From an uncultured Clostridia bacterium (lineage in GTDB: Bacteria; Bacillota; Clostridia; Christensenellales; Aristaeellaceae): a stretch of DNA of 6,426 nt. The position numbers and the translations under genes were made by a program. The notes under the pieces were generated by a model. The model was not told the DNA's origin and searched no databases. It was given only the letters and a program-made list of their open reading frames with translations. Position 1 is the first letter of the stretch. Each line of letters begins with the position of its first letter. The stretch covers positions 1 through 6,426 of the forward strand of contig CAKTXP010000140.1 of NCBI GenBank assembly GCA_934631055.1, read 5' to 3'. Shown here one piece after another: positions 5,365-6,426 of the stretch.

Positions 5365-6340
5365 ATTCCACTTTTCCCTCCAGCATATATGCCGCGAGGG
5401 TCTTTTCCAATTCATCCATTTCCGTGATCGCGTTGACCCGCACACGGAGCCGCGCCGCGTCGCGCATTCCGCGCACATAGCAGACGATATGCCGCCGCAT
5501 CTCCCGAACGGCAACGGCTTCCCCCTTGAGCTGAGCCAGCATATGCAGATGGCGCGTCAGCACGGCAAGCTTTTCCTCGTTCTCCGGCTCATGGATGGGT
5601 CTGCCTGCCATCGCGTCGCGAATCTGTGCAAAGATCCACGGATTTCCCTGCGCCGCGCGTCCGACTGCCACGCCATCGCATCCTGTTTCTTCCCGCATGC
5701 GGAGCGCATCCTGCCAGCAGGCGATATCTCCGTTGCCGACGACCGGTATGCTTACCCGCCGCTTGAGCTTGGCGATCGCCTTCCAATCCGCGTGTCCCTC
5801 ATAGAACTGGCTGCGCGTTCGGGCGTGCAGGGTAATCATCTGTGCGCCACTCTCCTGCGCAAGCTGTCCCAGCAGCAGATAGGTTTCACTGCCTTCTTCA
5901 AAGCCGAGCCGCATTTTGACCGTCACCGGCACATGGGACGCTTTTGCGACCGCCGCAATGAGTTCCGCCGCGCGAACCGGTTCTTTCATCAGCGCGCTTC
6001 CCTCTCCGTTGCCGACGATTTTCGGCACAGGGCAGCCCATGTTGATATCCAGCAGCGCATAGCGCCCATCGGCGGTCAATTCCTCCGCTGCGCGCGCCAT
6101 GACGTCCGGCTCATGTCCAAACAATTGGAGAGCGACCGCGCCCTTTTCGCTCTCATCAACGCTGAGCAGCTCCCGCGCCGCGCGGTTATCCTTTGGCGAA
6201 AGCAGGTAGCCCTTCGCGCTCACCATCTCGCTGACCGCCATCGGGCAGCCCATCTCATGGCAAAGTACGCGAAACGGCATATCCGTCACGCCCGCCATCG
6301 GCGCAAGCATTGCGCCCTGTTGCAAAAAATCGAAATTCAT
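5363..6340 (-). CDS. dusB: tRNA-dihydrouridine synthase, DusB type
   Basis: The 325-residue cytoplasmic flavoenzyme reduces specific uridines in tRNA to dihydrouridine using FMN and NADPH. The FMN-binding TIM barrel begins with APMAGVTDMPFR (13-24), typical of the DusB/NifR3 group. The catalytic cysteine is Cys103 in DINMGCPVPKIVGNGEGSAL (98-117), and further flavin and active-site elements are VKMRLG (141-146), LHARTR (171-176), GNGDI (202-206) and VGRAAQGNPWIF (226-237). The C-terminal helical tRNA-binding part includes MRRHIVCYVRGM (281-292). Length fits the family. The ATG at 6340 is used because it gives the usual short lead into APMAG, although its ribosome binding site (GGAA at 6347-6344, three bases away) is weak. 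The leader contains repeat copy B, the promoter lies beyond the window, and the 3' end touches the large inverted repeat. Confidence 0.95.
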   Translation of the reverse strand: MNFDFLQQGAMLAPMAGVTDMPFRVLCHEMGCPMAVSEMVSAKGYLLSPKDNRAARELLSVDESEKGAVALQLFGHEPDVMARAAEELTADGRYALLDINMGCPVPKIVGNGEGSALMKEPVRAAELIAAVAKASHVPVTVKMRLGFEEGSETYLLLGQLAQESGAQMITLHARTRSQFYEGHADWKAIAKLKRRVSIPVVGNGDIACWQDALRMREETGCDGVAVGRAAQGNPWIFAQIRDAMAGRPIHEPENEEKLAVLTRHLHMLAQLKGEAVAVREMRRHIVCYVRGMRDAARLRVRVNAITEMDELEKTLAAYMLEGKVE

Positions 6341-6364
6341 ACGTTCCTTTTTTAAGGGAAACGG

Positions 6365-6426
6365 TTGGGGCTTTGCCCCAAACCCCAGCAGGGAACGTTG
6401 TTCCCTGCACCCTTTCTCCGCTTCGC
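6365..6426 (-). repeat. Two-hairpin intergenic repeat, copy B, in the dus leader
   Basis: Hairpin TTGGGGC-TTT-GCCCCAA (6365-6381) is followed by the perfect 9-bp hairpin GCAGGGAAC-GTT-GTTCCCTGC (6388-6408) and the tail ACCCTTTCTCCGCTTCGC (6409-6426), shared with copy A. It has the same orientation relative to its gene as copy A and ends about 18 bases before the weak ribosome binding site. The window ends at the tail, so the element may extend further. Confidence 0.82.

Noticed and set aside
5489..6355. 288-codon open frame on the plus strand opposite dus
   Set aside because: It is a shadow of the dus coding sequence with no motif of its own.

Overview
The window looks like chromosomal DNA from a GC-rich anaerobic Firmicute, probably a gut-type clostridium. 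This is inferred from a stand-alone flavodiiron protein, a short SdpI-family membrane protein, strong AGGAGG-type ribosome binding sites, sigma-A-like promoters, and abundant palindromic intergenic repeats whose style (GCGAAGCGGAG... tails, TCACGAAGTGA hairpins) resembles repeats seen in such genomes. No species can be named from the sequence alone.

Layout, left to right. Positions 1-213 hold no gene but carry two copies of a 62-bp hairpin-forming repeat. A LysR-type regulator follows (214-1131, +). It meets a ZIP-family metal transporter (1914-1132, -) stop codon to stop codon with no spacer. The transporter has a near-consensus promoter overlapped by a 16-bp near-palindrome, and a leader carrying a two-hairpin repeat. 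Next come a strand-specific terminator (2061-2103) and the amidohydrolase it serves (3291-2113, -). A complete A-type flavodiiron protein (4590-3424, -) lies upstream of the amidohydrolase. A 265-bp divergent promoter region separates the flavodiiron gene from a small three-helix SdpI-family membrane protein (4856-5230, +). That gene converges on a DusB-type tRNA-dihydrouridine synthase (6340-5363, -) across a 112-bp imperfect inverted repeat. The window ends in a second two-hairpin repeat, in the leader of the dus gene.

Functionally this is a set of mostly independent housekeeping genes rather than one pathway: O2/NO detoxification (flavodiiron protein), divalent metal transport (ZIP), tRNA modification (Dus), an amidohydrolase of unknown substrate, and a regulator of unknown target. 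Only the flavodiiron and amidohydrolase genes might share a transcript, and the amidohydrolase seems to have its own weak promoter. I see no phage, transposase, CRISPR array, rRNA, tRNA or defence system.

The most interesting material is non-coding. There are three kinds of palindromic repeat, one with linked compensatory base changes between copies and one built from interchangeable hairpin modules placed just upstream of ribosome binding sites in the same orientation. There is also a candidate metal-responsive operator at the ZIP promoter, and an unusual cysteine cluster in the LysR regulator.
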